Assembly (NCBI GenBank): GCA_963813485.1
Contig: CAWEZE010000017.1
Location: 1-64,000 of the forward strand
Direction of reading: 5' to 3'
Length of the DNA stretch: 64,000 nucleotides
Origin: DASQUK01 sp963813485
GTDB taxonomy: Bacteria > Actinomycetota > Acidimicrobiia > Acidimicrobiales > VFJN01
Under the pieces are notes generated by a model. The model saw only the letters and a program-made list of their open reading frames with translations, searched no databases and was not told where the DNA came from. A program made the position numbers and the translations under genes. Within the stretch, counting starts at the first letter, position 1; each line of letters starts with the position of its first letter. Shown here piece after piece: positions 9,027 to 17,108 of this stretch.

Positions 9027-9842
9027 ATGCCCGATACCTCGCCGCGGTCCACCGGCTGGCGCACCGCACTGGTCACCGGGGCGTCGTCGGGGATCGGCGC
9101 CGCGCTGGCCCGCCAGCTCGCCGCCGACGGCACCGACCTCGTCGTCGTGGCCCGGGACAAGGCCCGCCTCGACGCCCTCGCCGCCGAGCTGGGCGGCGCG
9201 GGGCGTGCCGGCGGCGATGTCGCCGTCGAGGTGCTGCCGGCGGACCTGGCCGACGAGACGTCGCTGGCGGCGGTCGAAGCCCGCGTGGCGGACGCGGAGA
9301 GGGCCATCGACCTGCTGGTGAACAGCGCCGGGTTCGGCACCTACGGCCCGTTCGTCGACGCCGACATCGACACCGAGACGCAGGAGATCGCCGTCAACGT
9401 GACTGCGCTGGTGCGGCTCACCCACGCGGCAATGCGGGCCATGGTTCCACGGGCCCGTGGGGGGATCATGAACATCTCGTCGATGGCGGCGCTCCAGGCC
9501 ACCCCCGGCAACGCCACCTATGGGGCGACCAAGGGGTTCGTGGCGATGTTCGGCGAGGCGGTGTCGAGCGAGCTCGCCGGCACCGGCGTGACGGTCACGA
9601 CCGTGCTCCCCGGGTTCACCCACTCCGAGTTCCACGAGCGGGCCGGCGTCGAGCCCCGGCGCCCCCTGGGGATGCCGTGGCAGTCGGCCGACGACTGCGC
9701 CGCCGAGGCGCTGGCCGCGGCCCACGCCGGCAAGTCGTGGGTCGTCACCGGCAGGGTCAACAAGGTCGCGGCCGCAGCCGCAGGACCGGTGCCCCGCGGC
9801 GTCCGCCGGTGGGCCGCGGCCCGCATCGCCAGCCACATGTGA
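9027..9842 (+). CDS. SDR family oxidoreductase
   Basis: 271-residue classical short-chain dehydrogenase. The cofactor loop is TGASSGIG at 17-24, the NSAG motif follows, MNISSMAA holds the catalytic Ser, and Y165-x3-K169 (YGATK) is the catalytic pair. An Arg in VARDKARL suggests NADP(H) preference. The C-terminal third, with LPGFTHSEF and a membrane-binding-like tail, resembles 3-oxoacyl or hydroxysteroid-type SDRs. Substrate not deducible. 18 bases after the 2H phosphoesterase. Confidence 0.88.
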   Translation: MPDTSPRSTGWRTALVTGASSGIGAALARQLAADGTDLVVVARDKARLDALAAELGGAGRAGGDVAVEVLPADLADETSLAAVEARVADAERAIDLLVNSAGFGTYGPFVDADIDTETQEIAVNVTALVRLTHAAMRAMVPRARGGIMNISSMAALQATPGNATYGATKGFVAMFGEAVSSELAGTGVTVTTVLPGFTHSEFHERAGVEPRRPLGMPWQSADDCAAEALAAAHAGKSWVVTGRVNKVAAAAAGPVPRGVRRWAAARIASHM

Positions 9843-9872
9843 GCCCGGCGCGCGGGCCCTCGCGCGAAGGAC

Positions 9873-10865
9873 TCAGGCGAAGTCGATCGAGGCGAAGTGG
9901 GCCAGCTTCGAGAGCTTGTGCTGGGCGCTGATGAGGCGGACGGTTCCCGACTTGGAACGCATGACCAGCGACTGGGTCGACGCGCCCTGGTTGTTGTAGT
10001 GGACGCCCCGCAGCACCTCGCCGTCGGTGATGCCGGTCACCGCGAAGAAGCAATTGTCGCCGCCCACGAGATCGTCGGTGGCCAGCACCTGGTCGAGGTC
10101 GTATCCCTGCGCGATCGCGGCCTGGCGTTCCTCGTCGTTGCGCGGCCAGAGGCGGCCCTGGATCTCGCCGCCCATGCACTTCATCGCCGTGGCGGCGATC
10201 ACGCCCTCCGGGGTACCGCCGATGCCGAACAGCACGTCGGCACCCGACTCGGGCCAGGCGGTCGACACGGCGCCGATCACGTCCCCGTCCTGGATGAGCC
10301 GGATCCGGGCTCCGGCGGCCCGCACCTCGGCGATGAGATCGCCATGGCGCTCGCGATCGAGGATGACGGCCGTGACGTCCCGCACCGACTCGCCCTTCGC
10401 CCGGGCCACCGCCTGGAGGTTCTCCGTGGCTGACTTGGTGATATCGATGGCGCCGGCCGACTCCTGGCCGACGGCGATCTTCTCCATGTAGACGCAGGGG
10501 CCGGGGTTGAACATCGTCCCCCGTTCCGACACGGCGATCACCGAGATGGCGTTGCCCCGCCCCAGGGCGGTGAGCGTCGTGCCCTCGACCGGGTCGACGG
10601 CGATGTCGGTGAGTGGCCCGGTGCCGTCGCCGATCGTCTCGCCGTTGTAGAGCATCGGGGCTTCGTCCTTCTCGCCTTCGCCGATCACCACGATGCCGTC
10701 CATGGGAACGCCGTCGAGCACGATGCGCATGGCGTCGACCGCAGCGCCGTCGGCGCCGTTCTTGTCGCCTCGGCCCATCCACCGCGACGCGGCGAGCGCC
10801 GCCGCCTCGGTGACCCGCACCAGCTCGAGGGCAAGGTTGCGGTCGGGTGGCTGCCTGGTGGCCAT
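9873..10865 (-). CDS. glpX: class II fructose-1,6-bisphosphatase
   Basis: 330 residues. Removes the 1-phosphate of fructose-1,6-bisphosphate in gluconeogenesis. Family motifs are clear: GRGDKNGADGAAVDAMR near the N-terminus, GEGEKDEAPML for metal binding, and DPVEGTTLTALGRGNAISV as the substrate/metal loop. GlpX is the usual FBPase of actinobacteria. Transcribed away from the 10887 gene with only 21 bp between the starts, so the promoters must overlap. Confidence 0.96.
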   Translation of the reverse strand: MATRQPPDRNLALELVRVTEAAALAASRWMGRGDKNGADGAAVDAMRIVLDGVPMDGIVVIGEGEKDEAPMLYNGETIGDGTGPLTDIAVDPVEGTTLTALGRGNAISVIAVSERGTMFNPGPCVYMEKIAVGQESAGAIDITKSATENLQAVARAKGESVRDVTAVILDRERHGDLIAEVRAAGARIRLIQDGDVIGAVSTAWPESGADVLFGIGGTPEGVIAATAMKCMGGEIQGRLWPRNDEERQAAIAQGYDLDQVLATDDLVGGDNCFFAVTGITDGEVLRGVHYNNQGASTQSLVMRSKSGTVRLISAQHKLSKLAHFASIDFA

Positions 10866-10886
10866 GCGGGGAAGATAGTCGCCTGG

Positions 10887-11717
10887 TTGAATGGGTTCGT
10901 GGGCCAGCTTTCCGACCCGTATGAGCAGGCCGAGGACGAGGGCCTCGGCATCACCATCTCGGGACTACCGGGCGAGCTCGACGAGCCGGATCCCGATGCC
11001 GACGCGGTGCCCGGCAGCGAGCCCGAGGCCGGCGACGCAACCGACACCGAGGTCGTCTACGACCTGGACGACTGGAGCGAGATCGAGCGCGGTGCCGTCA
11101 CCGACCGCCTGCGCGAGGCGGGCATCCCCCACGGGTGGGAAGTCAGCTCGCTGCACGTGGCCGAGGCCGACGAGGCGGCGGTCGAGAACATCCTCGACAT
11201 CGTCGAGGGCGACAGCGAGGCGGCCCTGACCCTCGACACCGAGCAGGACCAGGTCGCGTACGACCTGTCCGACTGGGACGACGATCGCCTGGCCGCGTTG
11301 GTCGACGAGCTCGACGCCGCCGGCATCGCGCACGGCTGGGACGAGGACGAGCTGTTCGTCTACGCCGCTGACGAGCAGGCCATCGACGAGTTGCTCGATC
11401 GGGTCGCCCATCCCCACGAGCTGCCACCCGAGACCGACGACGGGCCGGCCGGGGCCGAGCTGCTGGGCGAGGTGTTCGTCGCCGCCGACCGGCTGCAGCA
11501 CGACCCGGACGACCACGAGGGCACCGTGTCGATGCTCGACCTCGGCCACGCGGTCGACGGAGCGGACCCGCCCTATGGCCTCGGGCCCAAGGAGTGGGAC
11601 CACCTTCGGGGCCGGGTCGGCGCGCTGTGCTCGCAGCTGCGGGCGCCGAAGGTCGACGAGGACGCCGTCATCGACGCTGCCCGCGACCTCCGCAACGCCC
11701 TCCGGTCGTACGTGTGA
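10887..11717 (+). CDS. acidic protein with two ~53-residue repeats, function unknown
   Basis: 276 residues from the TTG at 10887, or 272 from GTG 10899. I do not recognise the family. It is strongly acidic. Residues 56-108 and about 123-175 are tandem copies of one module: each begins V-x-YDL-x-DW, continues to an AGI-x-HGW centre, then an x-L-x-V strand, and ends in an acidic helix. The pattern suggests a small alpha-beta fold used twice, perhaps for binding. The C-terminal 90 residues are helical (WDHLRGRVGALCSQL). No signal peptide or membrane segment, so cytoplasmic. Divergent from glpX. Confidence 0.7.
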   Translation: MNGFVGQLSDPYEQAEDEGLGITISGLPGELDEPDPDADAVPGSEPEAGDATDTEVVYDLDDWSEIERGAVTDRLREAGIPHGWEVSSLHVAEADEAAVENILDIVEGDSEAALTLDTEQDQVAYDLSDWDDDRLAALVDELDAAGIAHGWDEDELFVYAADEQAIDELLDRVAHPHELPPETDDGPAGAELLGEVFVAADRLQHDPDDHEGTVSMLDLGHAVDGADPPYGLGPKEWDHLRGRVGALCSQLRAPKVDEDAVIDAARDLRNALRSYV

Positions 11718-11725
11718 GCTTCGCT

Positions 11726-11744
11726 TCGCAACCAGAGGTTGCGA
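11726..11744 (+). terminator. hairpin after the repeat-protein gene
   Basis: Perfect 8-bp inverted repeat TCGCAACC-AGA-GGTTGCGA nine bases after the stop at 11717. No T-run follows, as is common for high-GC actinobacterial terminators. A second GC-rich inverted segment follows at about 11750-11780. Confidence 0.45.
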
Positions 11745-11829
11745 CAGCAGGGGGCTCCGGCGGGAGCCTCCGCCCCCCGCACCCCCGCCGCCTGGCGGGC
11801 CGGGCCCCCCGCACCGTTAGCATCAGCCC

Positions 11830-12540
11830 GTGATCCTGGCTGAGCTGGAGGTGTTCCACTCGCGGCCCATCGCTCCCACCCGGCGGGTGGCACTGGGGCA
11901 CCGCGACCTTCCCTGCAGCCCGGCACCCGGGTTCGGCGGCATCCTGCTCGGCGGCATCGTGGCCGCCTACATCCCCGCCCTCGACCCCGAGTTGTTCGAC
12001 GACCTCCATCGCCTGACCCTGCACCTCGAGGCCGGCCGCCGGATCCCCCAGCCACGGCTGCGTCATCGCCTCCAAACCGACCGGATCGGCTTGCAACGCA
12101 GCGTCCACCGGTTGCGCGGGGAGGGCGAGGACCTCGCGTTCGAGCTCGCCGACAAGGGCTCGCCCGCGCACCACATCCTGGCCGCCGTCTACGCCGCCGG
12201 CGAGCTCCCGCTCGGTCCCCGGACGCGGGTGATGGACGCGATCCGCCGGGCGATGCGCTGGACTGGGGCGATCGACGGATCCCTGGTGGCGTACCTCTCG
12301 GGCCTGAGCCGCCGCCAGGACTGGTCGGCCGACGCCTTCCGCGACCCGGTGGGCTGGGCCATCGGCGTGCTCGACCTCCGCAACGGCAACGGCAACCGGC
12401 CGGACCGCAAGGCGGTCCAGGGCCGGTTCCGCTATCTGGTCCGCCGCGCCCATCCCGACCACGGCGGCGACACCGCCGCGGCCGCCGCCCGCCTGGCTGA
12501 GCTGGCCGAGGCCCGGCGGATCCTCCTCGCCGGTGCCTAG
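11830..12540 (+). CDS. protein with C-terminal J-domain-like HPD segment
   Basis: 236 residues, GTG start. The first ~150 residues are not recognised; they are helical with several Arg/His-rich stretches. The last ~45 residues read GRFRYLVRRAHPDHGGD followed by an Ala-rich helix ending ARRILLAG. This matches helices II-III of a DnaJ domain with the HPD tripeptide that activates Hsp70. A J-domain placed at the C-terminus is found in a set of small actinobacterial proteins. It could recruit DnaK to a specific client. No zinc-finger or G/F region is present. Confidence 0.7.
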   Translation: MILAELEVFHSRPIAPTRRVALGHRDLPCSPAPGFGGILLGGIVAAYIPALDPELFDDLHRLTLHLEAGRRIPQPRLRHRLQTDRIGLQRSVHRLRGEGEDLAFELADKGSPAHHILAAVYAAGELPLGPRTRVMDAIRRAMRWTGAIDGSLVAYLSGLSRRQDWSADAFRDPVGWAIGVLDLRNGNGNRPDRKAVQGRFRYLVRRAHPDHGGDTAAAAARLAELAEARRILLAGA

Positions 12541-12571
12541 TGAGCCGCCCCACTAGCGGGGTACCGGCGCC

Positions 12572-13144
12572 GTGAGCGGCGCCGCGGGCGCAGGGGCGGT
12601 CCTGTTGTTCCCGGGGGCCGCCAGCGGCAGGGAGCATCCGGCGCTGGTGGCCATCGAGCGGGCGCTGGCCCCCCTTCCGGTCGCGCGGGCCGATTTCCCC
12701 TATCGGCGCGAGGGGCGCAAGGCTCCCGATCGGCCACCCAAGCTGATCGCCTGCGTACGCGACGAGGCCGCGGCCCTGGCGGACAAGGCTGGGGTCGATC
12801 CCGCGGCCGTCGTGCTGGGTGGACGATCCATGGGTGGGCGCATGTGCTCGATGGCCGTGGCCGAGGGCCTGCCCGCCGCCGGCCTCGTGCTCATCGCCTA
12901 CCCACTCCACCCGCCGGGTCGCGCCGAGAAGCTGCGCGTCGAGCACTTCCCGCACATCACGGTGCCGTGCCTGTTCGTGTCCGGGACCCGCGATCCGTTC
13001 GCCGCCCCCGACGAGCTCGAAGCCCGGACCGCCGCCATCACCGGCGAGGTCACGCACGCCTGGATCGACGGTGGGCGTCATGAGCTGAAGGGCGCCGACC
13101 AGCAGGTCGCCGAGACGGTGTCGGCGTGGGTCGGCGGCCTCTGA
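12572..13144 (+). CDS. alpha/beta hydrolase of the KANL3/TEX30 or dienelactone hydrolase type
   Basis: 190 residues, GTG start. The nucleophile elbow is GGRSMGGRM near residue 87. A late aspartate lies in SGTRDPF, and a histidine in GGRHELKG completes the triad. Strand order and the small size fit the cofactor-free KANL3/TEX30-like hydrolases. No signal peptide. Substrate unknown. It converges on the lipoprotein gene with six bases between the stops. Confidence 0.75.
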   Translation: MSGAAGAGAVLLFPGAASGREHPALVAIERALAPLPVARADFPYRREGRKAPDRPPKLIACVRDEAAALADKAGVDPAAVVLGGRSMGGRMCSMAVAEGLPAAGLVLIAYPLHPPGRAEKLRVEHFPHITVPCLFVSGTRDPFAAPDELEARTAAITGEVTHAWIDGGRHELKGADQQVAETVSAWVGGL

Positions 13145-13150
13145 GCCCGG

Positions 13151-13912
13151 CTACTCGACGACGTCGACGGGCGTTCCCAGTGGGAGCCCGTACGTCTCCA
13201 CCATCCGGGTCATGACGTCGGGAGCCACCGCGATGGATCCGACGGGCACGTCGCGGCCGAGCGTCGACGGATCGGCGACCCCGTGGATCGCAACCACGCC
13301 GCGACCGGCCTGGAACGCGGCCAGGTCGTTGGCGGACCCGGACAACCCGTAGGCGTAACGGGCGTAGGGGCCGGCCGGGTTGGGCGGCTTGACGAGGTCC
13401 TTGATGAACAGCGTCGTTCCGGCCTCGGGACTATCGGCGGCGCCGATGGCGACGCGTGCGTCCAGCGCCTCGGCCTCGCCGGTGTGCAGGGTGAGCGTGT
13501 GGTCGGAGAGGGAGACCTCGATCCGGAAGCGATGGCGGCTGAGCGTGACGTCGGCTCGCTTGACCCAGCCGGTGTGACCGGCAGGCGCAGTCGGCAACTC
13601 GACCTCCAGCCAGTCGCCGGGCCGCTCCCGAACCACCAGGCAGACGACCTGGCCACTGATCTGTTGGTCGGCCCGGAGCGTCTCGACTGCCCGCTCGCGG
13701 TCGTCGGGTGATTCCCACACCTGCAGGTCCTCCGTGCTCGCTGCCACGAGCACGGCGTCGTCCGTGCCTTCGCCGCTGGCGTCCGACTCATTCGACGAGG
13801 GGCCGTCGTCACTCGGTGGCACCGCGATCTCGGGCTCGTCCGCCGAGCACCCCAGCACGACCATCAGCAGCGCCACCACCGCGGCCGAGAGCGCCGTCCG
13901 CCCGTGGGACAT
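13151..13912 (-). CDS. L,D-transpeptidase-fold lipoprotein lacking the catalytic cysteine
   Basis: 253 residues with a lipoprotein signal (lipobox VLGC, Cys22) and an acidic linker. An SH3-like segment spans about residues 60-125 (it ends HTGWVKRADV). A YkuD-type domain follows (RFRIEVSLSDHTLTLH; FIKDLVKPPNP; AIHGVADPSTLG). In active enzymes the last block reads SHGC-[IV]-R. Here it is V-P-V-G-S226-I-A-V after H210, so Cys is replaced by Ser and the flanking His and Arg are lost. It probably binds cell wall without cross-linking it. Its 5' end overlaps the MFS gene by 104 bp. Confidence 0.75.
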   Translation of the reverse strand: MSHGRTALSAAVVALLMVVLGCSADEPEIAVPPSDDGPSSNESDASGEGTDDAVLVAASTEDLQVWESPDDRERAVETLRADQQISGQVVCLVVRERPGDWLEVELPTAPAGHTGWVKRADVTLSRHRFRIEVSLSDHTLTLHTGEAEALDARVAIGAADSPEAGTTLFIKDLVKPPNPAGPYARYAYGLSGSANDLAAFQAGRGVVAIHGVADPSTLGRDVPVGSIAVAPDVMTRMVETYGLPLGTPVDVVE

Positions 13913-15428
13913 GGGCGGGCATCGTAGTTGTCCCCGCCCGATCCTCCGGATTGAGGTCCTCGAGCTCGCGCCGGGCGGTCTCGGGGAAGAACATCAGGAC
14001 CACGGCGGCCATGATCAGCGGGCCGATGGCGAGGAGGCCGAGAGCGAGGCCGAACGAGTCCAGCTGGTCGATCAGGAAGCCCGCCAGCACCAGGCCGATG
14101 ACGCTGCCGATGGTCGCCACCGTGTTGATGATCCCGTTGGCCCGGCCCCGCAGGGACGTGGGGAACAGCTCGGGCCCGTACACGCTGAGCGCCGGAACCA
14201 GGGCGGCGGCGAAGATGGATCCGACGGTCGCGGTCAGCCACATGGCCGGGCCGTCGAACGTGAACGACAGGGCCAGGAGGGCGGAACCGACTACCGCGCC
14301 GACCGCGCCCACCACCCGCCGTCCCCGGGTGTCGGCCAGGCGCCCGCCGACCACGATGCCGATGCTCGCCGGCGTCGACGTGACCAGGATGAAGAGCGAC
14401 ACCACCGCCGCCGACATCCCCCGCTCATCCCGCAGGAACTCGGTGCGGAACTGCGACTGCGGGGTCGTGAACAAGAGCAGCAGGAACGACGCGCCCGCAA
14501 GGAGCGCCAGCCGGTGGTAGTGACCGGCCAACCCCACGGTGCGGTGCGGGCGCACGTAGCGCCGGCTCTCGGGGATGAGCCGGCCGAACCGCAGCACCAG
14601 CGGGATGAAGAGCAGGGGGATCACGTACAGGATCCGCCAGGCACTCAGGCCGACGTCGGCCACCGGCAGCACCCACAGCACCATGCCCGCGCCCAGGGCC
14701 CCGGTCATCGCCAGCAGGCTCAGCGCGTACGCCCGGGCGCCGGCCGGCATCTCCTCCGCGGCGATGACGACCAGGAGCACGCTGGCAGCGGACACCGAGC
14801 CCCGGTTCACCACCTGGGTGGCCGCCAGGGTCGCCAGGTTGGGTGCCAGGGCCCCGGCGACCGTCGATCCGATGGCGCCCAGCAGCGACACCACCAGCAG
14901 CCGCCGCCGGCCCCGACGGTCGGCCAGGGCGGCGAGCAGGATGGCCAGCAGCGCCCCGGCTCGCACCGCGGCGAATGCCCCGCCCTGCGCGGTCGTCCCG
15001 GCGTCGAACTCGTCGGCCGCGAAGCTCATCGTCTGGGTGAGGAGCGTCCCGTGGTAGCCGACGACGAGCGACAGCGTGGCCAGCATGCCCAGCACCGCGG
15101 CTCCTCGGGCGTCCGGCCGCTGTGGCGGGTACCACCAGGGCAGTCGCCCGTCAGGGCGGGGTGGGCGGCGCAGCGCGTGTCGCATCGGGTGGTTCATGAG
15201 GAACCGCCACGTGCCCGCCGGGAGGCGGTAGTCGAACTGCTGCGTCACCGAGTAGCGACCGTTGTCCGGGGTCACCTGGACGGTGCGGGTGTATCGCTCG
15301 AAGGGGCCGTGGTCGAGCACGTACCGGTCCCCGCCGGCGGCGCGCTCGCCGACGACGTCCTGGCGAGGGGAGCGGATCCGATCCAGCGTGGCCTGGTCGA
15401 CCGACTCGCTGACGATGAACCGCGGCAC
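13809..15428 (-). CDS. MFS transporter with N-terminal soluble segment
   Basis: 539 residues. Residues 1-~105 are hydrophilic (QDVVGERAAGGDRY; DYRLPAGTWRFLMNHPMRHAL) and precede about twelve membrane segments. MFS signatures ADRRGRRRLLV and ADTRGRRVVG mark the 2-3 and 8-9 loops, and PESRRY is the sugar-porter-type central motif. Substrate unknown. Starts five bases after the small gene at 15434-15604. The 104-bp overlap with the next gene is unusual: the last 40 residues look like out-of-frame sequence, so the natural stop may be earlier. Confidence 0.8.
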   Translation of the reverse strand: MPRFIVSESVDQATLDRIRSPRQDVVGERAAGGDRYVLDHGPFERYTRTVQVTPDNGRYSVTQQFDYRLPAGTWRFLMNHPMRHALRRPPRPDGRLPWWYPPQRPDARGAAVLGMLATLSLVVGYHGTLLTQTMSFAADEFDAGTTAQGGAFAAVRAGALLAILLAALADRRGRRRLLVVSLLGAIGSTVAGALAPNLATLAATQVVNRGSVSAASVLLVVIAAEEMPAGARAYALSLLAMTGALGAGMVLWVLPVADVGLSAWRILYVIPLLFIPLVLRFGRLIPESRRYVRPHRTVGLAGHYHRLALLAGASFLLLLFTTPQSQFRTEFLRDERGMSAAVVSLFILVTSTPASIGIVVGGRLADTRGRRVVGAVGAVVGSALLALSFTFDGPAMWLTATVGSIFAAALVPALSVYGPELFPTSLRGRANGIINTVATIGSVIGLVLAGFLIDQLDSFGLALGLLAIGPLIMAAVVLMFFPETARRELEDLNPEDRAGTTTMPAHVPRADGALGRGGGAADGRAGVLGGRARDRGATE

Positions 15429-15433
15429 CGCCG

Positions 15434-15604
15434 TTATCCAGGCTCGTCGCCTGGCGGACCTTCGCCGCTCGGTGGCTGCTGCCGCTCGATGCGTGAGGCA
15501 CGCCGGTTGGCGACCGCGAGGAGGCTGCCGAAGATCACGATGGGCACGGCGACGAACAGCATCTCGTCCCAGCCACCCTGGTGTGCGATCAGCAGCGCCG
15601 TCAC
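15434..15604 (-). CDS. small single-pass membrane protein
   Basis: 56 residues from the GTG at 15604. The sequence has a short N-terminus with AHQGGWDE, one membrane helix (MLFVAVPIVIFGSLLAVA), then the charged tail NRRASRIERQQ. A weak GGGAG-like ribosome site precedes it. Such GGWDE-plus-helix mini-proteins occur in actinobacteria, but I know no function. Directly upstream of the MFS gene with five bases between them, so probably one transcript. Confidence 0.6.
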   Translation of the reverse strand: MTALLIAHQGGWDEMLFVAVPIVIFGSLLAVANRRASRIERQQPPSGEGPPGDEPG

Positions 15605-15751
15605 CGCTTCAGGCTCCCAGACGGGAGCCGCATCCGCTAACCGGGGGGCCGTGCCGGCCGGCGAGGGAACATGACGAGCGGGCGGGGCGTTGTTGCTCTC
15701 GCCGGTGCCGTTTCGCGAGCATGCGTCGCGCATCGCTGCCCGAGGAGTTTC

Positions 15752-16018
15752 GTGGTCGATACCGACAAGGTGTCCGAGGTCATCGAGGTGATCCGTCCCG
15801 CCATCCAGGCCGATGGGGGCGACATCTTCCTGCGCGGCGTCGATGCCGATGTCGGCGTGGTGTCCGTCGAGCTGGTCGGGGCTTGTGTCTCCTGCCCGGC
15901 GTCGACCGTCACTCTCAAGGCCGGCATCGAGCGCATCCTCAAGGATCGGGTGCCAGGTGTGACCGAGGTCGTGGACGTGGGCGCGCCCACCGAGACGTCG
16001 GTCGGGCTCGGTCTCTAG
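15752..16018 (+). CDS. NifU C-terminal-like Fe-S scaffold protein
   Basis: 88 residues from the GTG at 15752, preceded by CGAGGAG; earlier in-frame starts lack conserved sequence. The C-x-x-C pair is C45/C48 (GACVSCPAST), the site where NifU/NfuA domains assemble a cluster between two subunits. Flanking motifs IQADGGDIFL and LKAGIERILKDRVPGV are typical. It passes Fe-S clusters to apo-proteins in the cytoplasm. A 70-nt palindrome follows the stop immediately. Confidence 0.9.
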   Translation: MVDTDKVSEVIEVIRPAIQADGGDIFLRGVDADVGVVSVELVGACVSCPASTVTLKAGIERILKDRVPGVTEVVDVGAPTETSVGLGL

Positions 16019-16088
16019 TGGGGCGTCTCGCAACACAACGCCGATAGTCGTCGGCCAGATTCGCCGACGAGCGTTACGAGACGCCCCA
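16019..16088. repeat. 70-nt nested palindrome
   Basis: It begins at the base after the NifU-like stop codon. Outer arms TGGGGCGTCTCG (16019-16030) and CGAGACGCCCCA (16077-16088) are perfectly complementary. Middle arms are AACGC (16037-16041) / GCGTT (16071-16075). Inner arms are TCGTCGGC (16048-16055) / GCCGACGA (16063-16070) around a 7-nt loop. The RNA would fold into one long three-part hairpin. It could be a terminator without a T-tract or a small mobile palindromic repeat. Confidence 0.7.
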
Positions 16089-16101
16089 TAGCTTTCCGTT
16101 C

Positions 16102-17043
16102 GTGCCTGCTGCCGCTGCCGATGACCTGCTGGCTGCAGCGCGTGCGGGTGACCGCGGCGCGCTGGCCCGCCTGATCTCTGTCATCGAGCGCGGCGGCGAG
16201 GACGCCCGCCAGGTCGGACGGGCCGCCCACGGGCTCGGCATGGACGCCACCACGGTCGGCATCACCGGTGCGCCCGGGGCCGGCAAGTCCACCTTGACCA
16301 GCGCGCTGATAGAGGCGGTGCGGTCGGGTGGCGACCCGATCGCCGTGCTGGCGATCGACCCGTCGTCCCCGTTCTCCGGGGGTGCCCTGCTCGGCGATCG
16401 TGTGCGCATGGGCGAACACGCCCTCGACGACGGCGTGTTCATCCGGTCCATGGCCACGCGGGGCCACCTCGGGGGGCTGGCGGTCGCTGCCCCCGAGGCG
16501 GTGCGGGTCCTCGCCGCCGCCGGCTACGGGTGGGTGATCCTCGAGACCGTCGGGGTCGGTCAGGTGGAGATCGACGTGATGGCTCAGGCCGACACGACCG
16601 TGGTGGTCGTCACGCCCGGCTGGGGCGATGCCGTGCAGGCCAACAAGGCCGGTCTCATGGAGATCGCCGACGTGTTCGTGGTCAACAAGGCCGACCGCCC
16701 CGGCGCCGAGGACGCAGCACGCGACCTCGAGCGCATGCTGAACATGTCGTCAGGGTCCCGCTGGCGTCCGCCGGTGCTGTGCACGACGGCGACGACCGGC
16801 GCGGGCGTGCGCGAGGTGTGGGAGGCGGTGGTCGACCATCGGGCACACCTGGCGGCCGGTGGGGAGCTGCAGGACAGGCGCCGACGTCGGGCGGCGGAGG
16901 AGGTCACCCGGCTGGTCGCGGCGCGGCTGCTGGACAAGGCCCGTACCGTGACCTCGGGGCCGCGTGCCGCCGAACTTGCCGAAGCGGTCGCCAGCGGCAA
17001 CGTCGACCCCTGGACCGCGGCCGAGGAGTTGCTGGGCGAGTAG
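16102..17043 (+). CDS. meaB: methylmalonyl-CoA mutase-associated GTPase MeaB
   Basis: 313-residue G3E-family GTPase that protects and reactivates B12-dependent methylmalonyl-CoA mutase. Walker A is GAPGAGKS at 56-63. The family's LAIDPSSPFSGGALLGDR and FIRSMATRGHLGGL (switch) follow, then ETVGVGQ and the guanine-specificity motif NKAD. Length is typical. The mutase genes are not in the window. GTG start. Confidence 0.95.
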   Translation: MPAAAADDLLAAARAGDRGALARLISVIERGGEDARQVGRAAHGLGMDATTVGITGAPGAGKSTLTSALIEAVRSGGDPIAVLAIDPSSPFSGGALLGDRVRMGEHALDDGVFIRSMATRGHLGGLAVAAPEAVRVLAAAGYGWVILETVGVGQVEIDVMAQADTTVVVVTPGWGDAVQANKAGLMEIADVFVVNKADRPGAEDAARDLERMLNMSSGSRWRPPVLCTTATTGAGVREVWEAVVDHRAHLAAGGELQDRRRRRAAEEVTRLVAARLLDKARTVTSGPRAAELAEAVASGNVDPWTAAEELLGE

Positions 17044-17108
17044 CAGGCCGCCCGGGGCCTCGACCGGCACAACCCGGGTGCGGGACGCCAGAAGTAGGGT
17101 CACGGCCC

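Noticed and set aside
13734..15674. 646-codon open frame opposite the MFS gene
   Set aside because: Dominated by Gln/Arg/His/Gly with no domain pattern; the opposite strand encodes a clear transporter.
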